Shown piece after piece: positions 50,036 through 58,819 of a stretch of DNA of 64,000 nt. The DNA lies in NCBI RefSeq assembly GCF_963528755.1, contig NZ_CAURXA010000003.1, forward strand, positions 1 to 64,000. Direction: 5' to 3'. Within the stretch, counting starts at the first letter, position 1, and every line of letters begins with the position of its first letter. The DNA comes from Selenomonas sp963528755 (lineage in GTDB: Bacteria; Bacillota; Negativicutes; Selenomonadales; Selenomonadaceae). The notes beneath the pieces were generated by a model. That model saw only the letters and a list, made by a program, of their open reading frames with translations. It did not search any database and was not told where the DNA came from. The position numbers were made by a program, and so were the translations under genes.

Positions 50036-51124
50036 GTGGAAGCGAATCGCATTTACAATTTCAATCCCGGCCCTGCCACTCTGCCGCTTGATGTGCTCAA
50101 GGAAGCGCAGGCAGAGTTTCTCAATTTCCGCAACTCTGGCATGTCGATCCTCGAGATCTCACACCGCGCCAAGGCGTACGACGAGGTGCACAATCAGGCA
50201 AAGGCGGACATCCTCTCGCTCATGGGTCTCGGCGACGACTACGACGTGCTCTTCGTGCAGGGCGGCGCGAGCCTCGCTTTCGCCATGGTCGCGATGAACT
50301 ATGCGACGAAGGAGAAAAAGGGCAGCTATGTGCTGTCGGGCAGCTTCGCAACGAAGGCTTACGACGAGGCCGCGCTCCTCGGTGTCGGCGAGATTGCGGC
50401 TTCCTCGAAGGACAGCGGCTTCCGCCATGTGCCGACGCAGGAAGAAATCAAACTCGATCCGAATGCAGCATATCTTCATCTGTGTTACAACAACACGATC
50501 TACGGCACGGAGTATCACTACATTCCCGAGACGGGCGAAGTTCCGCTCTTTGCCGACATGTCGTCCGACATGCTCTCGCGTCCCCTCGACTTCAAGAAAT
50601 TCAGCTTCATCTATGCAGGCGTGCAGAAGAACCTCGGCCCTGCCGGAACCTGCCTCGTCGTCGCGAAGAAGTCGCTGCTCGAAAAGAGCCCCGAGACGCT
50701 TCCCACAATGCTGCGCTACTCGACGCATTACAAGAAGAACTCCCTCTACAACACGCCGCCCGCCTTCGGCATCTACATGGTCGGCAAGGTCGCCGCATGG
50801 ATCAAGGCGCAGGGCGGCCTCGCTGAGATGGCGAAGCACAACGAGAAGAAGGCGGCGCTGCTCTACGATGCGATCGACAGCTCCGACGGCTTCTACAAGG
50901 GGCATGCGGACAAGGACAGCCGCTCCTTCATGAACGTCACCTTCCGCCTGCCGAGTGAGGAGCTTGAGAAGAAATTCGTCGCCGAAGCCGCAGAATACGG
51001 ACTCGGCGGCGTCAAGGGACACCGCTCCGTTGGCGGCATGAGGGCATCGATCTACAACGCGATGCCCTACGAAGGCGTAGCCTCCCTCGTCGACTTCATG
51101 CAGAAGTTCCGCAAGGAAAACTAA
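50036..51124 (+). CDS. serC: Phosphoserine aminotransferase
   Basis: A 362-residue class V aminotransferase converting 3-phosphohydroxypyruvate to phosphoserine. The start is GTG (MEANRIYNFNPGPATLPLDV) with AGGAGG seven bases upstream; the frame is open to 49856 but the family begins here. VQGGASLAFAMVAMNY binds cofactor phosphate and YAGVQKNLGPAG contains the PLP lysine. It diverges from serA, giving two of the three serine-pathway genes side by side; serB is not seen. Confidence 0.96.
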   Translation: MEANRIYNFNPGPATLPLDVLKEAQAEFLNFRNSGMSILEISHRAKAYDEVHNQAKADILSLMGLGDDYDVLFVQGGASLAFAMVAMNYATKEKKGSYVLSGSFATKAYDEAALLGVGEIAASSKDSGFRHVPTQEEIKLDPNAAYLHLCYNNTIYGTEYHYIPETGEVPLFADMSSDMLSRPLDFKKFSFIYAGVQKNLGPAGTCLVVAKKSLLEKSPETLPTMLRYSTHYKKNSLYNTPPAFGIYMVGKVAAWIKAQGGLAEMAKHNEKKAALLYDAIDSSDGFYKGHADKDSRSFMNVTFRLPSEELEKKFVAEAAEYGLGGVKGHRSVGGMRASIYNAMPYEGVASLVDFMQKFRKEN

Positions 51125-51133
51125 AGTACATAC

Positions 51134-51178
51134 AAAAGAGCCGCCCGAAGCTGGATTCCAGCTTCGGGCGGCTCTTTT
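51134..51178. terminator. Bidirectional terminator between serC and the DUF4127 gene
   Basis: A 21-base perfect stem (AAAAGAGCCGCCCGAAGCTGG and complement) with a short ATT loop, flanked by A and T runs. Confidence 0.93.
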
Positions 51179-51194
51179 ATACGCTTTTCTTACA

Positions 51195-52802
51195 TCACTG
51201 TGCCGTCACGATGTCGGCTTCGAACATGCGATTCCACGGGAAGTTGACCTTTATCTCGCGCAGTGCGGGCAGGGGCGGCAGATTGTTGTCGGCGAACTCG
51301 CGCATCATGCGGTCGGCGCGGTACTGAACGCCGAGGATCTTGTCGTCGAGGCTCATGTAGACACCGCTGCCACGCAGCCAGCCGAGCTGACGCGCGATCT
51401 TATTGCGAACATTCGCCTGATATGCCCAGTCATCGAGGTAACGCGTGAGAAGCAGACTGTCCCGCGCGTCATCCGTCATGCGCTCGGCAAGAAGTCCCTC
51501 AGCAACGGCAAAGCCCGTGCTGTTCGTCGGCGTATTCCAGCCGGCGTAAGCGCGCAGCTTGAACAGCAGATCCTCGCGTTTCAAGCCTTCCATGAGTGCG
51601 TTGTCCGCGCCATTCGCATAGGCGACGTCAGCGATGCCGACGGGATAGCCTTTGGCGATATAGTCCTTGAGCAGGTCAAGGAAGTACTGCGTGCCATCAC
51701 GCACCTTGCCATCGTTCGTGCGGTCATTCGCTTCATACGTCTTGCCATTTGGATTCGTGTTGACGAGCAGGACATACTCCGACTTCTCGGGGCGCTGGAT
51801 GAGGACGGCACCCGCCGCTGTGGCGGCGGCACGCACCGAGTCCTGGATATGCTCGTCGGAGTAGGCGGGCACGGTGCGCCCGCCCGTGCCCTTGTTGTAA
51901 TGAACATGAATGAAGGGCATCTTGTGCTCGATGTTGTTGACGGCGCGCGAGAGCAGGAGAAGTCCCACCTCGTCGATGCCCGACATCGTCTGAAACTTCG
52001 AGGAGCCCAGCCCCGCGCTATAGGCGAGAAGCTTCCGGCCTTCCATGTGCGTCTGTGAATACGGCGCATTGTCGTCGCGCCCGAGCACGAAGTAGTCAAA
52101 AACGCCGCTCTTCGTATAGTCGATGAGATTTTCGTTCGCCGCGAAGTTCTTCGTGCGGCGGCTCATCCAGTCTTCCATGGACTTTTCAGGAATCAGCTCC
52201 TTCAAGAAGGCATATTCCTTCTTTTCCCTGGAGGTCAGGCCTTCGACTTCCTGCTTGTCCGTCAGGAGCGTATAGCGAAAGATGTCAGCGCCGTAGTTCT
52301 TGTAGTAGCCCGGCTCTTCCGATCCCGACGCCTCACCCGAACGCGGCGTACGCATGATCGAACCGAAGACGTAGAGCGGCAGCGCGGGATGCGCTGCGCG
52401 GAAGTCCTCGAAGTTCTTGAGACGCGCCATGATCTCACCGCGCGTGCAGTCGTGCTTCCTTGATCCTACGAGACTGCCGTAGAGCATAGAGTCCGACGAG
52501 ATGACGGCGGCACTGACCCTGGATGCATTTTCCTCCGCCCAAGTCCAAAGCTCCTCGGGATGACCGAGATCGGTGCGGCTGCCGAGCATGTCGTCGGGCG
52601 GCACGATGACCTCATAGCCAAGTTCGCGCACGACGTCCGCCGTTTGCTTGTCCGAGATCGGACGGTTGTCGTGCGGAATGAACATGATGCGTTTCTGGCG
52701 CGACATCTCCTCTGCCTTGTCCTTCTTGCCAGCCTCAGCAGCAGGCAGAACGAGGAAGGCGAGCGCGAGCAAAAGCGCTAAGATCTTGTATGTTTTCTGC
52801 AA
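51195..52802 (-). CDS. DUF4127 family exported protein
   Basis: A 535-residue protein with a signal peptide (ILALLLALAFLVLPAAEAG, residues 7-25) and the DUF4127 domain: MFIPHDNRPISDKQTADVV, VISSDSMLYGSLVGSRKHD, VLGRDDNAPYSQTH and DEVGLLLLSRAVNNI. Conserved Asp/His/Asn clusters suggest a metal-dependent hydrolase, but no activity is established. The start is TTG (MQKTYKILALL) with GGAAG upstream. It lies 18 bases downstream of the DUF2225 gene. Confidence 0.87.
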   Translation of the reverse strand: MQKTYKILALLLALAFLVLPAAEAGKKDKAEEMSRQKRIMFIPHDNRPISDKQTADVVRELGYEVIVPPDDMLGSRTDLGHPEELWTWAEENASRVSAAVISSDSMLYGSLVGSRKHDCTRGEIMARLKNFEDFRAAHPALPLYVFGSIMRTPRSGEASGSEEPGYYKNYGADIFRYTLLTDKQEVEGLTSREKKEYAFLKELIPEKSMEDWMSRRTKNFAANENLIDYTKSGVFDYFVLGRDDNAPYSQTHMEGRKLLAYSAGLGSSKFQTMSGIDEVGLLLLSRAVNNIEHKMPFIHVHYNKGTGGRTVPAYSDEHIQDSVRAAATAAGAVLIQRPEKSEYVLLVNTNPNGKTYEANDRTNDGKVRDGTQYFLDLLKDYIAKGYPVGIADVAYANGADNALMEGLKREDLLFKLRAYAGWNTPTNSTGFAVAEGLLAERMTDDARDSLLLTRYLDDWAYQANVRNKIARQLGWLRGSGVYMSLDDKILGVQYRADRMMREFADNNLPPLPALREIKVNFPWNRMFEADIVTAQ

Positions 52803-52820
52803 TTTGCACTTCCTTTCTTT

Positions 52821-53543
52821 TCACTCTACGGGAGCCGCATCATCTGATGTCCCAGCACGCTCTTCCTTCATCTTATCGCGCATGTCTGACCACAGATCTT
52901 TCGCACGGTCAACGATCACGCGTTCCTTTGTCTCAAGCTCCTTGTTGTGCATGAGCATCGATAGATATCGGCCAGCCGTATCGTAGTCGCCGAGGCGGAA
53001 GTGGATCGCACCGATCAGGTAGATACAGTCGGCCTCCGTCATCTGCCCTTGCGGAAAAACCTCGCGCGAGCGTGACTCGATGTAGAGCTTGCCGGCTTCC
53101 GCTAGGAACTTTTCCTCGTTCTCCTTGTCGCCTGCCTCACGGTAAATCCATGCGAGCGTGAGGTTCAGTCCCGCCTTGTGGGCGAATGTCTCCGTCGTGA
53201 ACTTCGTGTAGAAGATCGCGAGCTTCAGCGCCTTGATGGCATCGTCGCGCGTGCGCTGCTCCTTGAACTCACTCGTCCCATGATGCCCGGCGAGGAATTC
53301 CTGGATCTCCTTCTTCGCCTTCGGTGCAACGCCGTTTAGGAAGTGGCGCTCGTCCTCGGCGTAGCCGCAGTGCTCACAGACCCAGATGCGGTAGTAATAA
53401 GGATTGATGTCCTTGTAGTGCGTGCAGAGGTCGTTGTCGACCGTCTCGGTAATGAGGCGCGAGCGCACCTTCGTCGCGCGCGTTTCCATGCTGCAGATCG
53501 GGCAGGGCTTCTTCACCACATAGAGATAATCCGTTTCAGCCAT
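52821..53543 (-). CDS. DUF2225 family protein (zinc ribbon plus TPR-like helices)
   Basis: A 240-residue cytoplasmic protein. The N-terminus has paired cysteines KKPCPICSMETRATKVR and WVCEHCGYAEDERHFLNG that should bind zinc; the C-terminal part is a TPR-like helical repeat (ALKLAIFYTKFTTETFAHKA, ADCIYLIGAIHFRLGDYDTA). The family is common in Firmicutes with no known role. It sits between the GH13-GH77 fusion and DUF4127 on the same strand. Confidence 0.87.
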   Translation of the reverse strand: MAETDYLYVVKKPCPICSMETRATKVRSRLITETVDNDLCTHYKDINPYYYRIWVCEHCGYAEDERHFLNGVAPKAKKEIQEFLAGHHGTSEFKEQRTRDDAIKALKLAIFYTKFTTETFAHKAGLNLTLAWIYREAGDKENEEKFLAEAGKLYIESRSREVFPQGQMTEADCIYLIGAIHFRLGDYDTAGRYLSMLMHNKELETKERVIVDRAKDLWSDMRDKMKEERAGTSDDAAPVE

Positions 53544-53585
53544 TGTATCAGATCTCCTTTGCTGTAATCATATATCTGCAAGGAC

Positions 53586-53602
53586 GGCGGATCTTTTCCG
53601 CC
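53586..53602. terminator. Weak hairpin after the GH13-GH77 gene
   Basis: GGCGGA/TCCGCC stem around a five-base loop, between the stop at 53618 and the DUF2225 start. No strong U-run, so read-through is likely. Confidence 0.35.
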
Positions 53603-53617
53603 GGCCCATTGCATACG

Positions 53618-56600
53618 CTACCTTTCGTACAGTTCGCACAAGCCCCTAAGACGCTTCGCGTCCTCTTCGGCATGCGCGAAGTCCTTGAGCCGCCAGCGCC
53701 AGTTGATGCCGACGGTGCCGGGCACATTCATGCGGCTGCGGCTGTCAAGGGCGCGTACATCCTGCATGGGGATGATGACGAGACGCGCGTTCGACGCATA
53801 GGCGAACTCGACGAGCTTATCGCAGATGTCCTTCGGCCGGTCGGCACGTGCGTTCAGAAGCTCCGCGACCGCCGCCCGCTCAGGGGCATCGAGATCCTGT
53901 GTGAACCAGCCAACCGTCGTATTGTTGTCGTGCGTACCCGTGTAGACAATGGAGTTTTCGGGCACGGCGATTCCGACGCGGCGCATCTCGTTGAAGTTCA
54001 GGCAGAAGTGCAGAACCTTCATGCCAGGATAGCCGCAGTCGTCACGCAGTCTCTCGACTTCATCGGTGATGATGCCAAGATCCTCGGCGACGATGGAAAG
54101 GTTCTCGACTGACTTCTCCATCTCTTCGAAGAACGCCTTGCCGGGACCCTTGCGCCAGCAGCCGTTGACCGCCGTCTTCGCCTTGCCGTCGATCTCCCAA
54201 TACGCCTCGAAGCCGCGAAAGTGGTCAAGTCGCACGATGTCGACGAACGAGCAAAGCTTCCGGAAGCGAGCCTTCCACCAGCCGTAGCCGTCCTCCTTCA
54301 TCGCCGTCCAGTCGTACTGCGGGTTGCCCCACAGCTGTCCCGTCGCGCTGAAGTAGTCGGGCGGCACGCCCGCAACCGTCTTCGCCGTGCCATCCTCGTT
54401 GAGCGAGAACAAGTTTTGGTTCGCCCAGACGTCGACGCTGTCGTGCGAGACGAAGATGGGCATGTCACCCATGATTTTGACGCCCTTTTTGTGCGCGTAT
54501 TCGTGCAGGTGTTTCCACTCTTTGGCAAACAGATACTGCCAGAACTTCTGGCAGCCGATCTCGTCCGCCAGGCGCTCTCGCGCCGCATGAAGAGCGGCGT
54601 TCTGTCGCTCTTTCAGCTCGGGCTTCCACTCGAACCACGGCGCTTTCTTGTTCTCAGCCTTCAATGCCTCGAAGAGAGCGTAGTCATCAAGCCAGGCTGC
54701 CTCCCTTTCGCAAAAATCCCGGAACGCGTCGTTTTCTTCCTGTTTTTGGAAGTTTTTCCACGCACGCTCCAAATGCTTCTTCTTGAACGCCCATGCCCGC
54801 TCATAATCGATGAAAGCGGTCGTACTGTCGGCCGCCACCTTCACGTCACGCGCCGCGAGCAGTCCGTCGTCGATGAGCATGTCGAGCGAAATGAGCATGG
54901 GATTGCCCGCGAACGCCGACGGCGATTGATAAGGCGAATAGCCGAAATCGCTGACGGGGCACAGCGGCAAGACCTGCCAGACCTTCTGCCCGGCAGCGGC
55001 GAGGAAATCGACGAAGCGATAAGCGTCGCCGCCAAGATCGCCGATGCCGTACTTCGACGGCAGGGACGTCGGATGAAGCAGGACGCCCGCTTCGCGCGGG
55101 AAGCGCCTTTTCTCCTGCACGGCCTCGTAGATGCGAGCCGAAAGGGGCGGGATCTTCACGGTCAGGACGCCGCGCTGAACCTGCACACGTTCCTCCCCTT
55201 CAAGAGCTTCCTGCAATGTTCCCTGCAAAAAATCGCCGACATTGAGCATGACCTTCTCTTCCTGCGTACGACTGCGGTTGATGACGACAACGAAGGCTTC
55301 GTTCTTTGCTGGTGCACCGAACTCGTCCGTGCCGCTTCGGATCGTGCGCGCATAGGCGAGAATGTTGCCCTCACCCGCGAGCGGCAGGAGGTCGCCCGTT
55401 TGAAGCGTCGTATGCTCGTTTCGCAGGCGGATGAGCTTCCGGTACCAGTCGCGCACAGAAACGTCAGGATTCTCCCATGCGTACGGACTACGGTTGTACG
55501 GGTCGCGAAATCCCTGCATGCCGATCTCATCGCCGTAGTAGATGCACGGCATTCCTGGATACGTCATCTGCAGAAGCGCCGCGAGACGCAGCCGATCCGT
55601 TCCGAGCTTGTAGTGCTCGGCATCGAGTTTGAACCGCGACTGATGGATCGCCGGCATGCCGTCGTAGAACGGCGCCTCACCCAAGAGCGTGATCGCTCGC
55701 TCGACATCGTGGCTGCCGATGAGGTTCATCATTACATAAAAGTTTTCCTTCGGATAGTTCTCTCGGAGGCTCTCCAAAAGGCGCATCGCCTGGCGTCCAT
55801 CAACGTAGTTGAGCAGGAAGTCCAAAACCGTCTTGCGGAACGGATAGTTCATCGCCGAGTCGATCTCCTGCCCGCAAAGATACTCGCGCGGCACGCCGTA
55901 ACTGATCTTGTTCGACGCGTCCTCCCAGACCTCGCCGATGAGGATCGCGTCAGGATTCGTCGCCTTGAGTTCGCGGTAGAAAGCTTGCGTGAACTTCGCT
56001 GGCAGTTCGTCGACGACATCTAGACGCCAGCCGCCGATGCCCGTCTTCGTCCAATGGTGCAGCACACTGTCCTCGTCGCGGATCACGAAGTCCATATAGG
56101 AAGGCGTCGTCTCCGTCACGTTCGGCAGCGTGGAAAATCCCCACCAGCTGTCGTATTCGTAAGGATACTTATGGAAATTGTACCAGCTGTAGTAGGGCGA
56201 CTCCTGCGACTGGAACGCGCCGAGACTATCGTAGCTGCCCTCGCGGTTGAAGTAGATGCTGTCGCTTCCTGTATGGCTGAATACGCCATCGAGGACGATG
56301 CGGATGCCCTCAGCCTTCGCCGCCTTCACGAGATCTTGAAACTCCTCATTCGTGCCGAAAATCGGATCGATCTTGTGGTAGTCGCCCGTATCGTAGTGAT
56401 GGTTGCTCGGCGACTCAAAAACGGGATTGAGGTAGATGACGGAAATGCCAAGCTCCTTCAGGTAGGGAAGCTTCGACTTCAGCCCCTTGATATTGCCGCC
56501 GAAGAAATCGTACTGCACGATTTCTTTGGTATCGACATCCTTGTAGTAGCAAGGCTGATCTCCCCAATGTGCGTGCACGACGGCGCCCTTCTTCTCGATG

Positions 56601-57067
56601 ATCGCATCACCCTCACGGCAGAAGCGATCGGGGAAGATCTGGTACATGACGGCGTGCTTTGCCCAGTCGGGAGTCTTTGCGCCCTTATTGAACACGGTGA
56701 TCTGGAAAGACGGCGGCGCATTGTCGTAGATGTCGCCCATACCGCCCAGATGCTCGTTGTTGTTGCCGTAATACCATGTGCCGGAACTCGTGGCAACGAT
56801 GAAATAATACCATAGCAGGCAGCCGGTATCAGGCAAATCGATGCGCGCGACATAAAAGCGGTCCTGGACGCCTTCCGCCGACTTTGCCTCCAGCTCGATG
56901 AGTCTTTCCCCCGCGCCTTCTCGCCAAAGGCGCAGAATGACCTTCGACACTTCGTCCTGCGTTCGGATGCGAATGCCGAGCTGGACGGAGGATAATGCCT
57001 CGGCGGGTCCCACGGGCGAGCGGTAAAACACATCTTGCGAGTTGTGCTCCGCTTCTCGCTGCGCCAT
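53618..57067 (-). CDS. Bifunctional GH13 alpha-glucan hydrolase/debranching enzyme fused to GH77 4-alpha-glucanotransferase
   Basis: An 1149-residue fusion. Residues 1-110 are a starch-binding-like module; 150-560 are a GH13 barrel with nucleophile Asp in GGWRLDVVDELP, acid/base Glu in IGEVWEDASN and Asp in LIGSHDVER. From about 655 it is a GH77 (MalQ) domain: LLHPTSLPSKYGIGDLGGDA, VRLDHFRGFEAYWEI, VAEDLGIITDEVERL and YTGTHDNNTTVGWF. The two activities would debranch glycogen and disproportionate maltodextrins, as in eukaryotic debranching enzyme but from different families. AGGAGG lies seven bases before the ATG at 57067. It belongs to the glycogen cluster. Confidence 0.92.
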   Translation of the reverse strand: MAQREAEHNSQDVFYRSPVGPAEALSSVQLGIRIRTQDEVSKVILRLWREGAGERLIELEAKSAEGVQDRFYVARIDLPDTGCLLWYYFIVATSSGTWYYGNNNEHLGGMGDIYDNAPPSFQITVFNKGAKTPDWAKHAVMYQIFPDRFCREGDAIIEKKGAVVHAHWGDQPCYYKDVDTKEIVQYDFFGGNIKGLKSKLPYLKELGISVIYLNPVFESPSNHHYDTGDYHKIDPIFGTNEEFQDLVKAAKAEGIRIVLDGVFSHTGSDSIYFNREGSYDSLGAFQSQESPYYSWYNFHKYPYEYDSWWGFSTLPNVTETTPSYMDFVIRDEDSVLHHWTKTGIGGWRLDVVDELPAKFTQAFYRELKATNPDAILIGEVWEDASNKISYGVPREYLCGQEIDSAMNYPFRKTVLDFLLNYVDGRQAMRLLESLRENYPKENFYVMMNLIGSHDVERAITLLGEAPFYDGMPAIHQSRFKLDAEHYKLGTDRLRLAALLQMTYPGMPCIYYGDEIGMQGFRDPYNRSPYAWENPDVSVRDWYRKLIRLRNEHTTLQTGDLLPLAGEGNILAYARTIRSGTDEFGAPAKNEAFVVVINRSRTQEEKVMLNVGDFLQGTLQEALEGEERVQVQRGVLTVKIPPLSARIYEAVQEKRRFPREAGVLLHPTSLPSKYGIGDLGGDAYRFVDFLAAAGQKVWQVLPLCPVSDFGYSPYQSPSAFAGNPMLISLDMLIDDGLLAARDVKVAADSTTAFIDYERAWAFKKKHLERAWKNFQKQEENDAFRDFCEREAAWLDDYALFEALKAENKKAPWFEWKPELKERQNAALHAARERLADEIGCQKFWQYLFAKEWKHLHEYAHKKGVKIMGDMPIFVSHDSVDVWANQNLFSLNEDGTAKTVAGVPPDYFSATGQLWGNPQYDWTAMKEDGYGWWKARFRKLCSFVDIVRLDHFRGFEAYWEIDGKAKTAVNGCWRKGPGKAFFEEMEKSVENLSIVAEDLGIITDEVERLRDDCGYPGMKVLHFCLNFNEMRRVGIAVPENSIVYTGTHDNNTTVGWFTQDLDAPERAAVAELLNARADRPKDICDKLVEFAYASNARLVIIPMQDVRALDSRSRMNVPGTVGINWRWRLKDFAHAEEDAKRLRGLCELYER

Positions 57068-57214
57068 AATATCGCCTCCTAAATTCTTCGAAACAGCGGG
57101 GAAATCCACTTCCGCAGCTTAGGAAAGCACCGATAGAAAACGCACTTCCCTCGTCCCCTTCTCTACTTTGTTTCGTCTTTTCTTCGCAGAAAATTAATAG
57201 GCGAGAAAGGCAAG

Positions 57215-57240
57215 AAAGCCCAACGCAAGCGTTGGGCTTT
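57215..57240. terminator. Terminator after glgA
   Basis: AAAGCCCAACGC pairs with GCGTTGGGCTTT around a two-base centre, nine bases after the glgA stop on the minus strand; a CTTGCC follows, so termination may be partial. Confidence 0.7.
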
Positions 57241-57248
57241 GCCAAATC

Positions 57249-58685
57249 TCACTTCGCCAAGAGTTTCTCATAGAGCGCCTTGTACTCTCCCGCCGATTTC
57301 TTCCAGCTGAAGTCCGCCTGCATGGCGTTTTTGACGATCTTCTGCCAGATTTCGAGCGTGCTGCATTCGCGGATGGCACGTTTGACGGCGTACATCATTT
57401 CGTGCGCGTTGTAGTTGCTAAAGAGGTAGCCCGTTCCCTCGCCCGTCTTGTTGCTGAACTGGGTGACCGTATCCTTGAGTCCGCCCGTCTCGCGCACGAC
57501 GGGAATCGTGCCGTAACGCATGGCGATGAGCTGGCCAATGCCGCACGGCTCATAGTTCGACGGCATGAGGAAGACGGTCGCACCCGCATAGATGCGCTGC
57601 GCCAGCTCGTTCGAGAAGCGGATGTTCGCCGAGACCTTGCTCGGGAAACGCCATGCGAGCCCCTTGAACCAATCCTCATAGACCTTATCGCCCGTGCCGA
57701 GGACGACGAACTGGATGTCTTCGTGCTGCAGAATCTCATCCATGACGCGCACGATGAGATCGAGACCCTTGGGCGATACGAGGCGCGAGACGAGAGCGAC
57801 CATCGGAATCTGGCGATTTACGGGCAGTCCAAGCTGTTTCTGCAACGCGACCTTGTTATCGATCTTGCGATCGATGGACGTAATGTCGAATGTTTCGTAG
57901 ATCGCCTTGTCCGTCGCCGGATTGTAAACTTCGTAGTCGAGTCCGTTAACGATGCCGTAGATATCCGCGCTCCTCTTCCTAAGAAGCCCATCGAGCATCT
58001 CGCCGAAGTATTCGTACTGGATTTCCTTCGCGTAGGTGCGCGACACCGTCGAAATATAGTCGGCGTAGGTCAAGCCGCCCTTCATGAAGTTGACGGCATC
58101 GTAGAACTCCAGATCGCCGTTCGTAAAATACTTCCAATCGAGTCCCAAGACATCCTGCATGACATTCTTCGGAAAGACGCCCTGATACTTGAGGTTGTGA
58201 ATCGTGTAGATCGTGCGGATCTTCTCGTAGCGCGCATCCCCCATGTGCTCAAGCTTCAAGAGCACGGGAACGAGTCCGGCATGCCAGTCATTCGCATGGA
58301 TGATGTCGGGCCAGAAATCCATCGCCTCCAAGAGGTTTAGGACGGCGCGCGCGAAGAAGGAGAATCGCTCCGCATCGTCGTCGTAACCGTAAAAGCCCTC
58401 GCGGTAGAAGTATTCTTCATTGTCGATGAAGTAGTAGGTCACGCCATCCATGACGAGTCGGTCGACGCCAACGAACTTGTCACGCCACGCGACATTCAGC
58501 GTGCCGTCATAAAGATGCTCCATCTTGTCGATGTATTCCGCGGAGATCTTGCCGAACTTCGGCATGACGACGCGGATGTCGACGCCCTGCTTGACGAGTT
58601 CCTTTGGGAGAGATCCCGCGACGTCTGCCAGACCCCCGGTCTTGGCGAACGGCACCGCTTCAGCAGCAACATAAAGTACCCGCAT
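57249..58685 (-). CDS. glgA: Glycogen synthase
   Basis: A 478-residue GT5 enzyme that extends alpha-1,4-glucan from ADP-glucose. The ADP-glucose motif is AKTGGLADVAGSLPKEL at the N-terminus, HANDWHAGLVPVLL is conserved in the N-domain, and MPSNYEPCGIGQLIAMRYG is the C-terminal catalytic region with the conserved glutamate. The frame opens at 58742, but the ATG at 58685 (MRVLYVAAEAVPF) after a GAGAAGGGGG stretch is the family start. It lies between glgB and the debranching fusion. Confidence 0.95.
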   Translation of the reverse strand: MRVLYVAAEAVPFAKTGGLADVAGSLPKELVKQGVDIRVVMPKFGKISAEYIDKMEHLYDGTLNVAWRDKFVGVDRLVMDGVTYYFIDNEEYFYREGFYGYDDDAERFSFFARAVLNLLEAMDFWPDIIHANDWHAGLVPVLLKLEHMGDARYEKIRTIYTIHNLKYQGVFPKNVMQDVLGLDWKYFTNGDLEFYDAVNFMKGGLTYADYISTVSRTYAKEIQYEYFGEMLDGLLRKRSADIYGIVNGLDYEVYNPATDKAIYETFDITSIDRKIDNKVALQKQLGLPVNRQIPMVALVSRLVSPKGLDLIVRVMDEILQHEDIQFVVLGTGDKVYEDWFKGLAWRFPSKVSANIRFSNELAQRIYAGATVFLMPSNYEPCGIGQLIAMRYGTIPVVRETGGLKDTVTQFSNKTGEGTGYLFSNYNAHEMMYAVKRAIRECSTLEIWQKIVKNAMQADFSWKKSAGEYKALYEKLLAK

Positions 58686-58819
58686 GATATGAACCCCCTT
58701 CTCTTCTGCGAGGCTTCCAGCCCCTGCCCCGCAGCGCACCATCGTTTCTATATCGCCCGCGCCCTCCTCGGAAGGCTCACGCCTTTCCCAAGGCAGACGC
58801 AGCTGTCATTTCCCCACGA

